DNA of 15,521 nucleotides from Natronohydrobacter sp. (lineage in GTDB: Bacteria; Pseudomonadota; Alphaproteobacteria; Rhodobacterales; Rhodobacteraceae): contig SKRP01000169.1 of assembly GCA_007118445.1 (NCBI GenBank), positions 1-15,521 on the forward strand, read 5' to 3'. Position 1 is the first letter of the stretch. Every line of letters starts with the position of its first letter. Under the pieces are notes generated by a model. The model was not told the DNA's origin. It worked only from the letters and a program-made list of their open reading frames with translations, and ran no database searches. This document shows positions 1-7,478 of this stretch, piece after piece. A program made the translations under genes and the position numbers.

Positions 1-2
1 CG

Positions 3-2090
3 ATGATCCGGCTCAGCACTGAGGCACTTTTCAAACCCACGGTCCTGCTCGCGCTCGCGCTGATGGCGGTGATCGCGATGATGATCCTGCCGATCCCGGC
101 CTGGATGCTCGATCTGGGGCTGGCGGCCAGTTTCGCCCTTGCCATCCTGATGTTCACGGTCACGCTTTTTATCCAGCGCCCGCTGGATTTCTCCATATTT
201 CCAACAGTTTTGCTGGCGTCCCTGATGTTGCGCCTATCGCTCAATGTCTCCTCGACCAAGCTGATCATCGGCGAAGGACATACCGGCACCCATGCTGCGG
301 GCGGGGTGATTCAGGGCTTTGCCAGTTTCGTCATGTCCGGTTCGGTCTTTCTGGGCGTGGTGATCTTCCTCGTGCTGCTGATCGTCAATTTCATCGTCAT
401 CACCAAAGGCGCGGGCCGCATGGCCGAAGTCGGCGCACGCTTCGCGCTGGACGGGATGCCCGGCAAACAGCTGGCGATTGACAGCGACATGTCCGCAGGC
501 GCCATCGACCATCAGGAGGCCAAGCGCCGCCGCGAAACCGAACAGGCAGAAACGAATTTCTACGGCTCGCTCGATGGCGCGTCGAAATTCGTCAAGGGCG
601 ATGCGATTGCGGGCCTCTTGATCACGCTTCTGAATATCGTGATGGGGCTGATCAACGGCACGATGATGCATGGCATGTCGCTGGGCGCGGCCTTTGAAAC
701 CTATGCGATCCTGACTGTCGGCGATGGGCTGGTCAGCCAGATCCCGGCCGTCATCATCTCGATTGCCGCCGCCCTGCTGCTGGCGCGCGGCGGAGCAAAC
801 GGGGCTACGGATCTGCAGCTTTTCGACCAACTGGGCCGCTACCCTTCGGCGCTCGGCACAGTGGGGTTGTTGCTGGCGCTCTTTGCCTTCGTGCCCGGCC
901 TGCCCTTCGTGCCATTCATGATCGGTGCGGCATTGCTGCTGGGGCTCGCCTGGTTTGCCCGCACGCGCATCGACAAGGCCGCGGCAGCGGTCGAAACCCC
1001 CACTGAAACCCTGCCCGAACCCCCGCGCCGTGGCATGGGCGATGTGCTCGATCTTGATGAAATTCATGTGCGCTTCGCCCCGGATCTGGTGCCGATGGTG
1101 CTGGATCCGGCGCTGGGGCTGGATGGCCGGATTTCGAATATCCGCGCGCATGTTGCGCGCGAATTCGGGCTGATTCTGCCCGAAATCCGTCTGACCGATG
1201 ACACCACGCTGCCACCGGGCACTTATTGCGTGCTGATCCACGGGGTCGAACAGGCGCGCGACCAGCTGCGCCCCGACCGGATGCTGGCGCTGGTCCAGGA
1301 TGCGACCAGTTTCAAGATCGCGGGCGAGGATGTGAAAGAGCCCGTCTATCAGGCCCCGGCGCGCTGGATCGACCCTGCGCAACAGGAAGATGCCACGCTG
1401 TCCGGCACCACGGTCGTCAGCCCGGTCGAAGTGCTGGCGACGCATCTTCTGGAAGTGCTGAAAGCGAATTTCGGGCGGCTGCTGAATTTCAAGAGCCTGC
1501 ATCGCCTGCTGGACGAGCTGACCAGCCTGTCAGATGCCGCGCGGGCCGAAGCCAACAAGCGCCTGCTTTCGGACATGATACCCGACAAGATCTCGGTGGA
1601 TCTGCTACTCGGCGTGCTGCGCCTGCTGCTTGATGAGCGTGTCTCGATCCGCAACCTGCCGCTGATCCTCGAAGCCATGTCCGAGGTCCGCTCGGTCCTG
1701 CAAGGGCCGGAAGCGGTCTGCGAACATGTCCGTCAGCGCCTCGGCTTCCAGCTCGTTGCGCCACTCAAGCGCGCGGATGGCACGCTGCCGCTGGTCCAGC
1801 TGGCCCCCGACTGGGAAGAAATTTTCTCGACCTATCAGCTCGCGGGCGATTTCGGCAGCGCCGATGTCGCCCTGCCGCCCGAGGATTTCGCCCGGCTGAC
1901 CGAGCGCATTGCCCAGACCCTGGCCGATCTTGCCCGCAGCGGCGTGACCCCGGCGCTGGTCACCTCTGCCCGGCGCAGGCGCTTCCTGCGCACGGTCATG
2001 TCGGCCAAGGGCCTTGCCGCTTCGGTCCTGTCCTACGAGGAAATCGGCCTCGAAGCGCGCCCGGCCCTTGTCGGAACCATCGCGCCATGA
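3..2090 (+). CDS. flhA: Flagellar export gate protein FlhA
   Basis: FlhA is the large inner-membrane subunit of the flagellar type III export gate. It couples proton flow to export and docks chaperone-substrate complexes on its cytoplasmic ring. The 695-aa length is normal. Hydrophobic membrane segments fill about residues 10-325, with a conserved cytoplasmic loop between them. The FHIPEP-family signature RLSLNVSSTK lies at about residues 77-86, and the loop segment ITKGAGRMAEVGARFALDG at about 132-150. D200 in FVKGDAIAG matches the conserved aspartate linked to proton use in this family. Residues from about 345 form the soluble C-terminal domain. The gene is first in a tightly coupled run: its TGA overlaps the fliR ATG. 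Only two bases precede the start, so no ribosome-binding site is visible and a slightly longer N-terminus cannot be excluded. Family assignment is very secure. Confidence 0.96.
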   Translation: MIRLSTEALFKPTVLLALALMAVIAMMILPIPAWMLDLGLAASFALAILMFTVTLFIQRPLDFSIFPTVLLASLMLRLSLNVSSTKLIIGEGHTGTHAAGGVIQGFASFVMSGSVFLGVVIFLVLLIVNFIVITKGAGRMAEVGARFALDGMPGKQLAIDSDMSAGAIDHQEAKRRRETEQAETNFYGSLDGASKFVKGDAIAGLLITLLNIVMGLINGTMMHGMSLGAAFETYAILTVGDGLVSQIPAVIISIAAALLLARGGANGATDLQLFDQLGRYPSALGTVGLLLALFAFVPGLPFVPFMIGAALLLGLAWFARTRIDKAAAAVETPTETLPEPPRRGMGDVLDLDEIHVRFAPDLVPMVLDPALGLDGRISNIRAHVAREFGLILPEIRLTDDTTLPPGTYCVLIHGVEQARDQLRPDRMLALVQDATSFKIAGEDVKEPVYQAPARWIDPAQQEDATLSGTTVVSPVEVLATHLLEVLKANFGRLLNFKSLHRLLDELTSLSDAARAEANKRLLSDMIPDKISVDLLLGVLRLLLDERVSIRNLPLILEAMSEVRSVLQGPEAVCEHVRQRLGFQLVAPLKRADGTLPLVQLAPDWEEIFSTYQLAGDFGSADVALPPEDFARLTERIAQTLADLARSGVTPALVTSARRRRFLRTVMSAKGLAASVLSYEEIGLEARPALVGTIAP

Positions 2091-2878
2091 TCCCCGAGCT
2101 GCTGGCGCTGATCGAGACTGCGCAAAGCGATCTGGCGGAAATCCTCGCGCTGGGCTTCGCTGTGTTCATCCGGGTCGGCGCGATGATGGCGCTGGTCCCG
2201 GCCTTTGGCGAACAGGTCGTGCCGCAGCGTGTCAGACTGATCCTGACGCTGGCCTTCACCCTGATCACCGCGCCCGCGCTCGCCCCGATCATGCCAGCGG
2301 CCCCGACAGCCCCGCTGGCATTGCTGCACCTGATCGCCGCCGAAGCCGTCGCCGGGCTGGCACTGGGCATCGGGTTGCGGCTTTTCATCATGGCCTTGCA
2401 GACCGCAGGCAGCATTGCTGCGCAGGCCACATCGCTGTCGCAATTCTTCGGCGGGGCCGGGGTCGATCCGCAACCGGCCATGTCGCAGATCCTGATCACT
2501 GCCGGGCTGGCGCTCGCTGTCACGGCCGGGTTGCATGTCGCGCTGGCAGAGCTGATCGTCCTGTCCTACCAGTTTTTCCCGCCCGCCCGCTTCCCTGATG
2601 CGGCCAGTCTGGGCGAATGGGGCCTTGCGCAGAGTGCCCGCGCCTTTACCCTCGCCTTCACGCTGGCGCTGCCCTTCGTGATCCTGTCGCTGCTCTTCTA
2701 TATCGGCCTGGGCGCAATCAACAAGGCGATGCCGCAGCTCATGGTCGCCTTCGTCGGTGCTCCGGCCATCACCTGGGCCGGGCTTGCGACCCTTTTGCTC
2801 ACAGCCCCGCTGATCCTGGCCGTCTGGCATGACACCTTTACCACTTTCCTGATCAACCCGTTGCAGCCTGTGCCATGA
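2087..2878 (+). CDS. fliR: Flagellar export gate protein FliR
   Basis: FliR is an integral membrane subunit of the flagellar export gate and works with FliP, FliQ and FlhB in the central export channel. The 263-aa product has the usual length and is almost wholly hydrophobic, with about six membrane segments. Typical FliR stretches include FIRVGAMMALVPAFGEQVVPQRVRLILTL near the N-terminus, GLRLFIMALQTAGSIAAQ with SQFFGG in the middle, and LGAINKAMPQLMVAFVGAP towards the C-terminus. The ATG lies inside the flhA stop (ATGA) and no clear Shine-Dalgarno precedes it, so translational coupling to flhA is inferred. Its own TGA overlaps the flhB start in the same way. FliQ, its direct partner, is encoded separately on the opposite strand in this window. 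Confidence 0.95.
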   Translation: MIPELLALIETAQSDLAEILALGFAVFIRVGAMMALVPAFGEQVVPQRVRLILTLAFTLITAPALAPIMPAAPTAPLALLHLIAAEAVAGLALGIGLRLFIMALQTAGSIAAQATSLSQFFGGAGVDPQPAMSQILITAGLALAVTAGLHVALAELIVLSYQFFPPARFPDAASLGEWGLAQSARAFTLAFTLALPFVILSLLFYIGLGAINKAMPQLMVAFVGAPAITWAGLATLLLTAPLILAVWHDTFTTFLINPLQPVP

Positions 2879-3963
2879 GCGAGGAAGACCAGAGTGGCGA
2901 AAAGGAATTCGAGCCCACTCGGCAGAAGCTCGAGCAACAACGGCGCAAGGGCGAGGTGCCGCGCTCGAGTGATGTCAACACGGCTGCGGCCTTTCTGGGA
3001 CTGCTGATCGCAGCGCTCGTGGTCGGACAGAACACGCTGGTCAGCCTGGGCGATACCGGCATGGTGCTGCTCGACCAGCCCGAGCCCCTGTCGCGCGATA
3101 TGCGTGAGAATGCGCAGCCCCTCGCTGGTGGGCTGATCGGCCGTGTCGCGCTGGCGGTTCTGCCCTTGCTGGCGATCCCCTTTCTTCTGGTCTGGGCCTC
3201 GCTTTTCGCCCAGCGCATCGTCATTTTCGCGCCCGAGAAACTACAGCCCAAAGGTTCACGCATAGATCCCATCGCCAATGCAAAGAACAAGTTCGGGCGC
3301 AACGGGCTGTTCGAATTCGCCAAGAGCGCAGTAAAGCTGGTGGTGATCTCGACGGTGCTGTGGCTCTTCCTGCAGCATAATCTGCCCGAAATCCTGAACA
3401 CATTGCACCTGTCACCGACATTGGGCGCGCAGGTGCTGATGGGGCTGGTCATCCAGTTCCTGGCGCTGGTCTTCGTGGTAAATCTGGCCATTGGCGTGAT
3501 AGATTTCTTCTGGCAGCGTGCCGAACATCTGCGCAAGAACCGCATGTCCCACAAGGAGATGCGCGACGAGATGAAATCCTCGGAAGGCGATCCCCATGCC
3601 AAGGGCGAAAGACGCAGGCGCGGGCGCGAGATTGCCACCAACCAGATGCTGGCCGCCGTGCCGGAAGCGGCAGTCGTGATCGTGAACCCCACGCATTACG
3701 CTGTCGCATTGAAATGGTCGCCTGCCGAACCCGGCGCGCCTGTCTGTGTCGCCAAGGGGGTCGACGATATCGCCGCCCGGATCCGCGAAAAGGCAACCGA
3801 AGCAGGTGTTCCGATCCAGTTTGACCCGCCGGCCGCGCGGGCGCTCTATGCAACTGTCGAAATCGGCGAGGAAATCCGGCCCGAGCATTTCGGTGCTGTG
3901 GCGGCGGCCATCCGCTTCGCCGATGCGATGCGCGCCAAGGCCCGCAGGCAGGTCTGGCGATGA
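2875..3963 (+). CDS. flhB: Flagellar export specificity switch protein FlhB
   Basis: FlhB is the export-gate subunit that switches the apparatus from rod/hook to filament substrates after self-cleavage in its cytoplasmic domain. The 362-aa product starts with a charged segment (EEDQSGEKEFEPTRQKLEQQRRKGEVPRS), which is the conserved FlhB N-terminus. Four hydrophobic segments follow at about residues 35-55, 85-115, 145-165 and 180-210. The NPTH autocleavage motif is intact at residues 271-274, within VIVNPTHYAVALKW, so the switch should work. The start overlaps the fliR stop (ATGA) without an evident Shine-Dalgarno. The TGA overlaps the start of the next small gene. A type III secretion homologue is an alternative in principle, but the flagellar neighbours rule it out. 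Confidence 0.96.
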   Translation: MSEEDQSGEKEFEPTRQKLEQQRRKGEVPRSSDVNTAAAFLGLLIAALVVGQNTLVSLGDTGMVLLDQPEPLSRDMRENAQPLAGGLIGRVALAVLPLLAIPFLLVWASLFAQRIVIFAPEKLQPKGSRIDPIANAKNKFGRNGLFEFAKSAVKLVVISTVLWLFLQHNLPEILNTLHLSPTLGAQVLMGLVIQFLALVFVVNLAIGVIDFFWQRAEHLRKNRMSHKEMRDEMKSSEGDPHAKGERRRRGREIATNQMLAAVPEAAVVIVNPTHYAVALKWSPAEPGAPVCVAKGVDDIAARIREKATEAGVPIQFDPPAARALYATVEIGEEIRPEHFGAVAAAIRFADAMRAKARRQVWR

Positions 3964-4307
3964 CCCGGCGCGCGCGTCTTGCACGCCTGCATCAGCTGGC
4001 CGCGATGAAGCGCGACCACGATCTGGCGCGCCTCAGCCGCCTGTCCGAGGCACGCGCGCAAACGGCCGAGAAACTGCAGAAACTGGCGCAGCCTGTGCCC
4101 CTTGCCGAAGACCCGGCGCTATTCGCTGCCCGGCAGGCGCATCTTGCCTGGGCCATGGCGCAGCGCCGCCAGCTGAACCTGACGCTTGCGCAGCAAACCG
4201 CCAGAATGCTGAACCAACGCGCCCATGCCGCGCGCAGCTTCGGCCGGGCCGAGGCGCTGGCGCAGCTGCTGCGCCAAGGCGCTCAGCGCGACACCCACTC
4301 GCCCTGA
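3960..4307 (+). CDS. Small helical protein coupled to flhB, FliJ-like candidate
   Basis: The 115-aa product is basic and rich in Ala, Leu, Gln and Arg, with no signal peptide or membrane segment. Its sequence suggests two long amphipathic helices, about residues 2-45 and 53-108, separated by a proline-containing turn (QPVPLAEDP). That is the architecture of FliJ, the antiparallel coiled-coil stalk that joins the FliI ATPase to FlhA. Its start overlaps the flhB stop (ATGA), and GCAGG lies a short way upstream, so it is co-translated with the export gate. No other fliJ candidate is visible, and the usual neighbour fliI stands alone here. At 115 aa it is shorter than enterobacterial FliJ. I infer FliJ from helix pattern and context only; a lineage-specific export protein is the alternative. 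The last 25 bp overlap the convergent aminopeptidase gene. Confidence 0.75.
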   Translation: MTRRARLARLHQLAAMKRDHDLARLSRLSEARAQTAEKLQKLAQPVPLAEDPALFAARQAHLAWAMAQRRQLNLTLAQQTARMLNQRAHAARSFGRAEALAQLLRQGAQRDTHSP

Positions 4308-5563
4308 CGCATCAGCGGGACAGGCGGTGCAGCGCCTTTCAACCCGTCGACATCCATCTGATCCGACCCGATCATCCAGTCCACATGGATCAGGCTCGCA
4401 TTGCCACCGCGCGCTGCGATCTCCGGGGCGGACAGGCTGTCGCCCTTCTCGAAACAGCTGGCATAGCACTGGCCCATTGCGATATGCGAGGCCGCATTCT
4501 CGTCAAACAGCGTGTTGAAATACAGATGCCCGGTCTGTGACACTGGCGAGGAATGCGGCACCAGCGCCACTTCGCCCAGCCGCGCCGCGCCGTCATCCGT
4601 GCCCAGCATCTCGCGCAGCACATCCTGCCCGCGGGATGCGCGCGCGGAAACCGCACGGCCCTGCTCGAAACGCATCTCGATCGCTTCGAGCAGGCTGCCC
4701 TGATGCGACAGCGGCTTGGTTGCGCGGACATGGCCTTCGACCCGCGCTGCATGGGGTGTGGTAAAGACCTCTTCGGTCGGGATATTGGGATTGCAGCTGA
4801 CCCCGTTGCGCGCGGTCGAAGCCCCGCCCTGCCAGCGATGCCCCTCGGCCAGCCCGACAGTCAGATCAGTGCCCGGCGCGCGGAAATGCAGCGCATCGAA
4901 ACGGGCCGTGTTCAACATCGCGCAGCGTCGCGCCAGATCAGAATTATGCGCCTTCCAGGCCGCCACTGGATCGGGCTGGTCCAGCCGAGCCGTCAGGCGG
5001 ATGGCTTCGGTCAGCCGGGCGAGCGCGTCCTCGGCAGCAAGATCGGGAAAGATCCGCGCGGCCCAGTCAGCTGTCGGGCAGGAAATGATCGACCAGTTGA
5101 TGTGAAAGCCTGAAATCGCCGCCAGGGCGGGGCGGTAGGCCTCGGCATTGGCCTTGTTCGCCAGCCCGACGCGCCCCGCATCCTGCCCGGCAAGCAACAT
5201 CGGATCCTCGCCCACCAGCGCCAGACGCGCGGCCCCGGAGGCAAAAGCCTCTGCCATGCCGTCATAGAGCCAGCCCGGTGCCCGGCCCAGAGAGGTTTCA
5301 CTGGCATGTTCGAATCGCGCCAGTGTCAGCGCGCTATCAGTGATCAGCGGCGTGACCAGCCCACCTCCCGCGCGATAGGCCGCCCGCGCAATCGCCCGTG
5401 CGAGCGGCAGCGCCGCGAGCGGGGTGGTCAGCACCATATCCTGTCCGGGTTGCAGATTGAGCCCTGTGCGAATGGCAAGCTCGGCCAGACTGTTGAGGAA
5501 AGCAGGGTCCAGCTCTGAAAAACCAGAACCAAGCGGGTCGGAATAAGGCGCGTCATGAGGCAT
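4283..5563 (-). CDS. M29-family metallo-aminopeptidase
   Basis: This predicted cytoplasmic aminopeptidase belongs to the thermophilic aminopeptidase T/AmpS family (MEROPS M29), which uses two divalent metal ions to remove N-terminal residues from peptides. With the ATG at 5563 it is 426 aa, close to family size. Metal-ligand candidates fall in the expected order and spacing: E265 in NIPTEEVFTTP, E331 in LGEVALVP, H360 in NAASHIAMG, then H393 and D395 in LIHVDWMIGS. A longer reading frame would start at a GTG at 5596, but AGGATGGA sits just before the ATG at 5563, so I prefer that start. The gene is convergent with the flhB operon and overlaps its last gene by 25 bp. It follows the FliL-like gene by 183 bp in the same direction, so it may have its own promoter. 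Nothing links its activity to motility; the peptide substrate is unknown. Confidence 0.92.
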   Translation of the reverse strand: MPHDAPYSDPLGSGFSELDPAFLNSLAELAIRTGLNLQPGQDMVLTTPLAALPLARAIARAAYRAGGGLVTPLITDSALTLARFEHASETSLGRAPGWLYDGMAEAFASGAARLALVGEDPMLLAGQDAGRVGLANKANAEAYRPALAAISGFHINWSIISCPTADWAARIFPDLAAEDALARLTEAIRLTARLDQPDPVAAWKAHNSDLARRCAMLNTARFDALHFRAPGTDLTVGLAEGHRWQGGASTARNGVSCNPNIPTEEVFTTPHAARVEGHVRATKPLSHQGSLLEAIEMRFEQGRAVSARASRGQDVLREMLGTDDGAARLGEVALVPHSSPVSQTGHLYFNTLFDENAASHIAMGQCYASCFEKGDSLSAPEIAARGGNASLIHVDWMIGSDQMDVDGLKGAAPPVPLMRQGEWVSR

Positions 5564-5600
5564 TGTTCCATCCTGATGCAAAAACAGCTGCTGCACCCCC

Positions 5601-5629
5601 TTGCTGGTTCAGCATCCCCCAAAGGTCAA
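5601..5629 (-). promoter_or_regulatory. Weak sigma70-type promoter candidate for the aminopeptidase
   Basis: On the minus strand a good -35 (TTGACC, 5629-5624) is followed after 17 bp by a poor -10 (CAGCAA, 5606-5601). It lies in the 183-bp gap upstream of the aminopeptidase start and would give a leader of about 30 nt containing the AGGATGGA ribosome-binding site. The -35 and spacing are good but the -10 match is weak, so this is only a suggestion. Confidence 0.2.
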
Positions 5630-5746
5630 GCCCCGGCACATCTGCTGTTTGCTTCGGTCGCCCGTCCGGTTACCACGATACCTGCTGCGCGTTGATTGCA
5701 GATGCAGCGGGCGCAAGCCGGTCGAACAGGTCCAGAGATCCGGAAC

Positions 5747-6214
5747 CTACATCCCCGCTCGCAGGATATCGGTGATCAGCACCCGCGTCACAGCATGACG
5801 CCCGACAATCATCTGGGCAGATTCCAGCAAGGCGCGACGCAGCGGGCCAAGTCGGTCATGATCAGTAAACACGCCCTCAAACCCGCCCGAACTGGCATGA
5901 TCGAACATCACCTGCAGCAAGCCGTCGCGCAGCCGCGCAGAATTGCCCTGGACATGCGCAAGTTGCGCTTCAGGCAGTTCCAGTGCCAGACGCATGACAA
6001 TCGTGCCCACAATCCGCCCCTCGACCACGAGCGGAACCATGAACTGGTTAGCGAATTCATAGCTGATCAGCGCCTCTCCGGAAGGTGGATCGGGCAATTC
6101 CATTTCTGCCTCTGCCTGCTCTGGCGGCAAGGGCTGGGGCCGTAGATACAGCCCTGCCCCGATACCGGCACCAAGACCGAAGAGAAGCAGGATCAGGGGG
6201 ATCAGCTTGCCCAT
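5747..6214 (-). CDS. FliL-family flagellar basal-body-associated protein
   Basis: The 155-aa product has one N-terminal membrane helix (about residues 4-24, LIPLILLLFGLGAGIGAGLY), a short acidic/proline linker, and a periplasmic domain. The pattern matches FliL, a single-pass protein around the stator that modulates motor torque: an N-terminal anchor, then FANQFMVPLVVEGRIVGTIVMRLALEL, and a C-terminal half ending in DRLGPLRRALLESAQMIVGRHAVTRVLITDIL. It is the last gene of the flgB-to-flgH operon, 23 bp after flgH, with only a weak ribosome-binding site (AAAGATG). FliL sequences are poorly conserved, so I am sure of the topology and context but less of the family. I give no symbol because many Rhodobacterales carry more than one FliL-like gene. 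Confidence 0.8.
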   Translation of the reverse strand: MGKLIPLILLLFGLGAGIGAGLYLRPQPLPPEQAEAEMELPDPPSGEALISYEFANQFMVPLVVEGRIVGTIVMRLALELPEAQLAHVQGNSARLRDGLLQVMFDHASSGGFEGVFTDHDRLGPLRRALLESAQMIVGRHAVTRVLITDILRAGM

Positions 6215-6237
6215 TGGATCATCTTTCGGTCATGGCA

Positions 6238-6969
6238 TCAGAAGGGCGCGAGCACGTCAGTGATCTGCGCCCCGTAAGCAGGTTGCTGGACATTCGAGAT
6301 TACGCCGCGGCCGCCATAGGAAATCCGCGCGCCCGCGATCTTGTCATAGGTGATCTCGTTCTGGCGCGAGATATCCTCGGCCCGGATGTAGCCGGTGACC
6401 AGCAATTCGCGCAATTCGTGATTGACCCGCACTTCCTGCCGTCCCTCGATCCGCATCACCCCATTGGGCAGGCGCTCGACCACGGTCGAGGCCACACGCA
6501 AGGTCAGCTGCTCATTGCGCCGCACGGACCCGTTGCCTGTGAAAGTGCTGGCCCCTGTCGTCTCGATCCCCGCACCAACGGCCAATCCGCCCGGCAGGTG
6601 TCGGTCGATCGCCTGGGGAATGCCGAAAAACTGCGGCACCGACATGCTGTTGCTGCCCGAACGGCCGCGCGCAGTGCTGTTCGAAATCTCTGCACTGTCA
6701 TTGATTTCGATGACCACGGTCAGAATATCCCCGGAGCGTGACGCGCGCCGGTCCCCCAGAAGCGAGCGCTGGCTGGCAGACCAGAGCGAGGCACTGTCGC
6801 TCGCGCGCCGGGCTTCGGTCGTATCCGGCAGCGGGATCCGGTAGAGCGCCGCGTGTTCGACCGTTTCCTCGGGCGGCGAGAAGGTCGGTGCGCGGCCCAC
6901 TTCGCGCAGCGGCGAACAGGCCACAAGCACCGCCCCGGCACAGAGCATCACAAGCAAACGGATCAGCAT
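6238..6969 (-). CDS. flgH: Flagellar L-ring lipoprotein FlgH
   Basis: FlgH forms the outer-membrane L-ring, the bushing through which the rod turns. From the ATG at 6969 the product is 243 aa with a lipoprotein signal: a hydrophobic stretch, then the lipobox LVAC with Cys18 as the lipidated residue. The L-ring hallmark ASLWSASQRSLLGDRRASRSGDILTVVIEINDSAEI follows, and the C-terminus carries ELLVTGYIRAEDISRQNEITYDKIAGARISYGGRG, also typical. The reading frame is open further upstream to a TTG at 7011 and an ATG at 6999. Those would put 10-14 extra residues before the signal peptide, whereas AAAGGG precedes the ATG at 6969, so I chose that. It lies 71 bp after flgA, the widest gap in the operon, and may have its own promoter there. 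Confidence 0.95.
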   Translation of the reverse strand: MLIRLLVMLCAGAVLVACSPLREVGRAPTFSPPEETVEHAALYRIPLPDTTEARRASDSASLWSASQRSLLGDRRASRSGDILTVVIEINDSAEISNSTARGRSGSNSMSVPQFFGIPQAIDRHLPGGLAVGAGIETTGASTFTGNGSVRRNEQLTLRVASTVVERLPNGVMRIEGRQEVRVNHELRELLVTGYIRAEDISRQNEITYDKIAGARISYGGRGVISNVQQPAYGAQITDVLAPF

Positions 6970-7016
6970 CCCCGGCCCTTTCTCGAAATCTGGCTCCATT
7001 CTGGGCCACAAGGTTT

Positions 7017-7044
7017 AAAATACTGTTATCGCTGGACCTGTCAG
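7017..7044 (-). promoter_or_regulatory. Internal promoter candidate ahead of flgH
   Basis: On the minus strand CTGACA (7044-7039) matches the sigma70 -35 at five of six positions. After a 16-bp spacer it is followed by TATTTT (7022-7017), four of six for the -10. The -35 overlaps the flgA stop and the -10 lies in an AT-rich patch unusual for this GC-rich operon. A start near 7010 would give a leader of about 40 nt with the AAAGGG ribosome-binding site of flgH. It would give flgH and the FliL-like gene transcription independent of flgB. Confidence 0.35.
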
Positions 7045-7478
7045 AAAGGCCCCGAAACCTCGACCAGCCCGGACGCAGTCACCACGCCCTGCACGGACTG
7101 GCGCGAGGACAGGTTCATCACTGTCACGCTTTCGCCCAGCGCCGCACGCGCCATTGCGCGGCCTTCGGACAGGATCATCAACCCGTTGCGCCGATACAGC
7201 ATCCGCACGATATCATTGCGCTCGATCACTGCGGCCGGCCCCAGATCAGCCAGCCGCACCGGACGGCCCGGATAGATCGCGACACGCGCCTCCAGCCCGA
7301 TCACCTGATCCGGGTCCGAGGCCGCCCCGACCACTGGTGGCGCGGCAAAAGCCACATCGCCTGGTCGCAGGATATCGGTTGCGCGGATCAGCCGGGTCGC
7401 GACCAGCGTGTCCGGCACGACCATCGCAGGCCAGAGCAGAAGCGCAGGACAGATCAGATATGCCAGCCACAAGCGCAT
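7041..7478 (-). CDS. flgA: P-ring assembly chaperone FlgA (short form)
   Basis: FlgA is a periplasmic chaperone needed for assembly of the flagellar P-ring from FlgI. The 145-aa product begins with a signal-like hydrophobic N-terminus (MRLWLAYLICPALLLWPAMV). It then has a SAF-like domain: ATRLIRATDILRPGDVAF, QVIGLEARVAIYPGRPVRLADLGPAAVIERNDIVRMLY, and a C-terminal SAF-type strand set (GESVTVMNLSSRQSVQGVVTASGLVEVSGPF). Enterobacterial FlgA is about 220 aa; this is the shorter form with the N-terminal domain largely missing, as commonly seen in alphaproteobacteria. The start overlaps the flgG stop by one base (TGATG), which suggests translational coupling. FlgI, its client, is not in the window. 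Confidence 0.9.
   Translation of the reverse strand: MRLWLAYLICPALLLWPAMVVPDTLVATRLIRATDILRPGDVAFAAPPVVGAASDPDQVIGLEARVAIYPGRPVRLADLGPAAVIERNDIVRMLYRRNGLMILSEGRAMARAALGESVTVMNLSSRQSVQGVVTASGLVEVSGPF

Noticed and set aside
234..1502. 422-codon open frame on the - strand
   Set aside because: It lies wholly antisense to flhA; the translation is Gln/Arg/His-rich and low in complexity, as expected for a shadow frame.
5564..5596. GTG start adding 11 residues to the M29 aminopeptidase
   Set aside because: AGGATGGA lies directly before the ATG at 5563, and the extra residues show no family conservation.
6970..7011. TTG or upstream ATG start for FlgH
   Set aside because: These would place 10-14 charged residues ahead of the lipoprotein signal; the ATG at 6969 has AAAGGG upstream and gives a clean lipobox.
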